A stretch of DNA of 64,000 bases. It comes from Streptococcus sanguinis (lineage in GTDB: Bacteria; Bacillota; Bacilli; Lactobacillales; Streptococcaceae). The stretch spans positions 1,977,541 through 2,041,540 of the forward strand of contig NZ_CDMW01000001.1 of the NCBI RefSeq assembly GCF_001078705.1, written 5' to 3'. Under the pieces are notes generated by a model. That model was not told the origin of the DNA and ran no database searches. It was given only the letters and a program-made list of their open reading frames with translations. Below are positions 63,527 through 64,000 of the stretch, piece after piece. The position numbers and the translations under genes were made by a program. How positions within the stretch are numbered: the stretch's first letter is position 1; each line of letters starts with the position of its first letter.

Positions 63527-63715
63527 GATGGGACCCATTCTTGATTTGCTTTTTCCCTTTTGAAAACGAATTAAATTTTCACAAAATCTGTATTTTCTGA
63601 AATTTATTAGTTTATTAAAAATAAAAGTTCGGAATTTTTGTAAAATCGTAGCGAAAATTTGTTTTCTTTTTCTGTTTGTAATAGACTAAAATTACTATCA
63701 TAGGACGGTGAAACG

Positions 63716-64000
63716 ATGATGATTAATCAATTACTGCAGAAACTGGATACAGCAAGCCCCATTCTCCAAGCGACCTTTGGTCTGGAGAGGGAAAATCTGC
63801 GGGTGACAACTGATGGACACTTAGCTCAAACTGCTCATCCGAGTCAGCTGGGTTCCCGCAATTTCCACCCAACCATCCAAACAGACTTCAGCGAGCAACA
63901 ACTGGAACTAATTACACCTATCGCTCACTCGACTAAGGAAGCACGACGCTTACTGGGAGCTATTAGCGATGTGGCTGGTCGCTCGATTGACCAGAATGAA
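63716..64000 (+). CDS. gshF: Bifunctional glutathione synthetase GshF, N-terminal fragment
   Basis: 95 codons before the window ends: [40 protein letters not shown], then [31 protein letters not shown]. This is the gamma-glutamylcysteine ligase start of the GshAB/GshF fusion used by streptococci, with the FGLERENLR and QLELITP motifs of the active site. Two adjacent ATGs exist (63716 and 63719); AGGA ten bases upstream favours the first. A monofunctional GshA cannot be excluded from the fragment. Confidence 0.85.
   Translation, partial: MMINQLLQKLDTASPILQATFGLERENLRVTTDGHLAQTAHPSQLGSRNFHPTIQTDFSEQQLELITPIAHSTKEARRLLGAISDVAGRSIDQNE

Overview
The window is chromosomal DNA of a low-GC Firmicute, almost certainly a Streptococcus of the sanguinis/gordonii/mitis group. 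The evidence is gene content and order (rnpA-yidC-jag-rpmH, argG-argH, gltX, RNase J2, the gls24/amaP stress operon, patA-patB, gpsA-galU, purA, tadA, SRP RNA, radA-dut), many TTG/GTG starts behind strong AAGGAG sites, CiaR-type csRNA genes and an Fst-like toxin. I cannot fix the species from sequence alone.

Layout. 1-6.8 kb: transporter, small regulators, a DUF2975/YozG-like/DUF4153-like cluster, and repair and redox genes. 6.8-17.7 kb: a minus-strand housekeeping block with rpmH, jag, yidC, rnpA, argH, argG, a lipoprotein, gltX, an esterase and RNase J2. 17.9-18.4 kb: an orphan cre-controlled promoter and terminator with only the last codons of a gene between them. 18.7-25.4 kb: a DUF389 membrane protein, the five-gene gls24 stress operon (glsB, amaP, DUF2273, gls24, csbD) with a divergent Mga-type regulator, and a permease/ATPase pair lacking its binding protein. 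25.5-30.1 kb: carbonic anhydrase, two AIM24 paralogues, and a dut-phosphatase-radA operon.

30,179-42,937 is a 12.8-kb integrated satellite/prophage-derived island bounded by 21-bp direct repeats. It carries a tyrosine integrase, an Fst/par-like type I toxin-antitoxin locus, an exonuclease-BRCT protein, a CI/Cro-like switch with 30-bp-phased operator half-sites, a run of small proteins leading to an SF3 primase-helicase, an iteron-like candidate origin, a cos-like GC palindrome, a decayed portal gene, and a right-hand segment rich in small RNAs. That segment has three copies of one structured minus-strand RNA whose three nested helices covary, next to a small possibly Sm-like protein, and a separate plus-strand sRNA at attR. 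Insertion has separated dut from what looks like its old promoter, which now lies beyond attR.

43.1-64 kb: a CiaR-type csRNA, a glutamine amidotransferase, the PatAB-like heterodimeric exporter, gpsA-galU, rhomboid protease, folate and diaminopimelate enzymes, a PepSY protein with a two-component system, three tandem paralogous membrane proteins, pgi, a 175-bp tandem repeat, SRP RNA, tadA, a second csRNA, purA and the start of gshF.

The most interesting items are the three-copy structured RNA family, the compact type I toxin-antitoxin locus, the ATC start of radA, and the displacement of the dut promoter.
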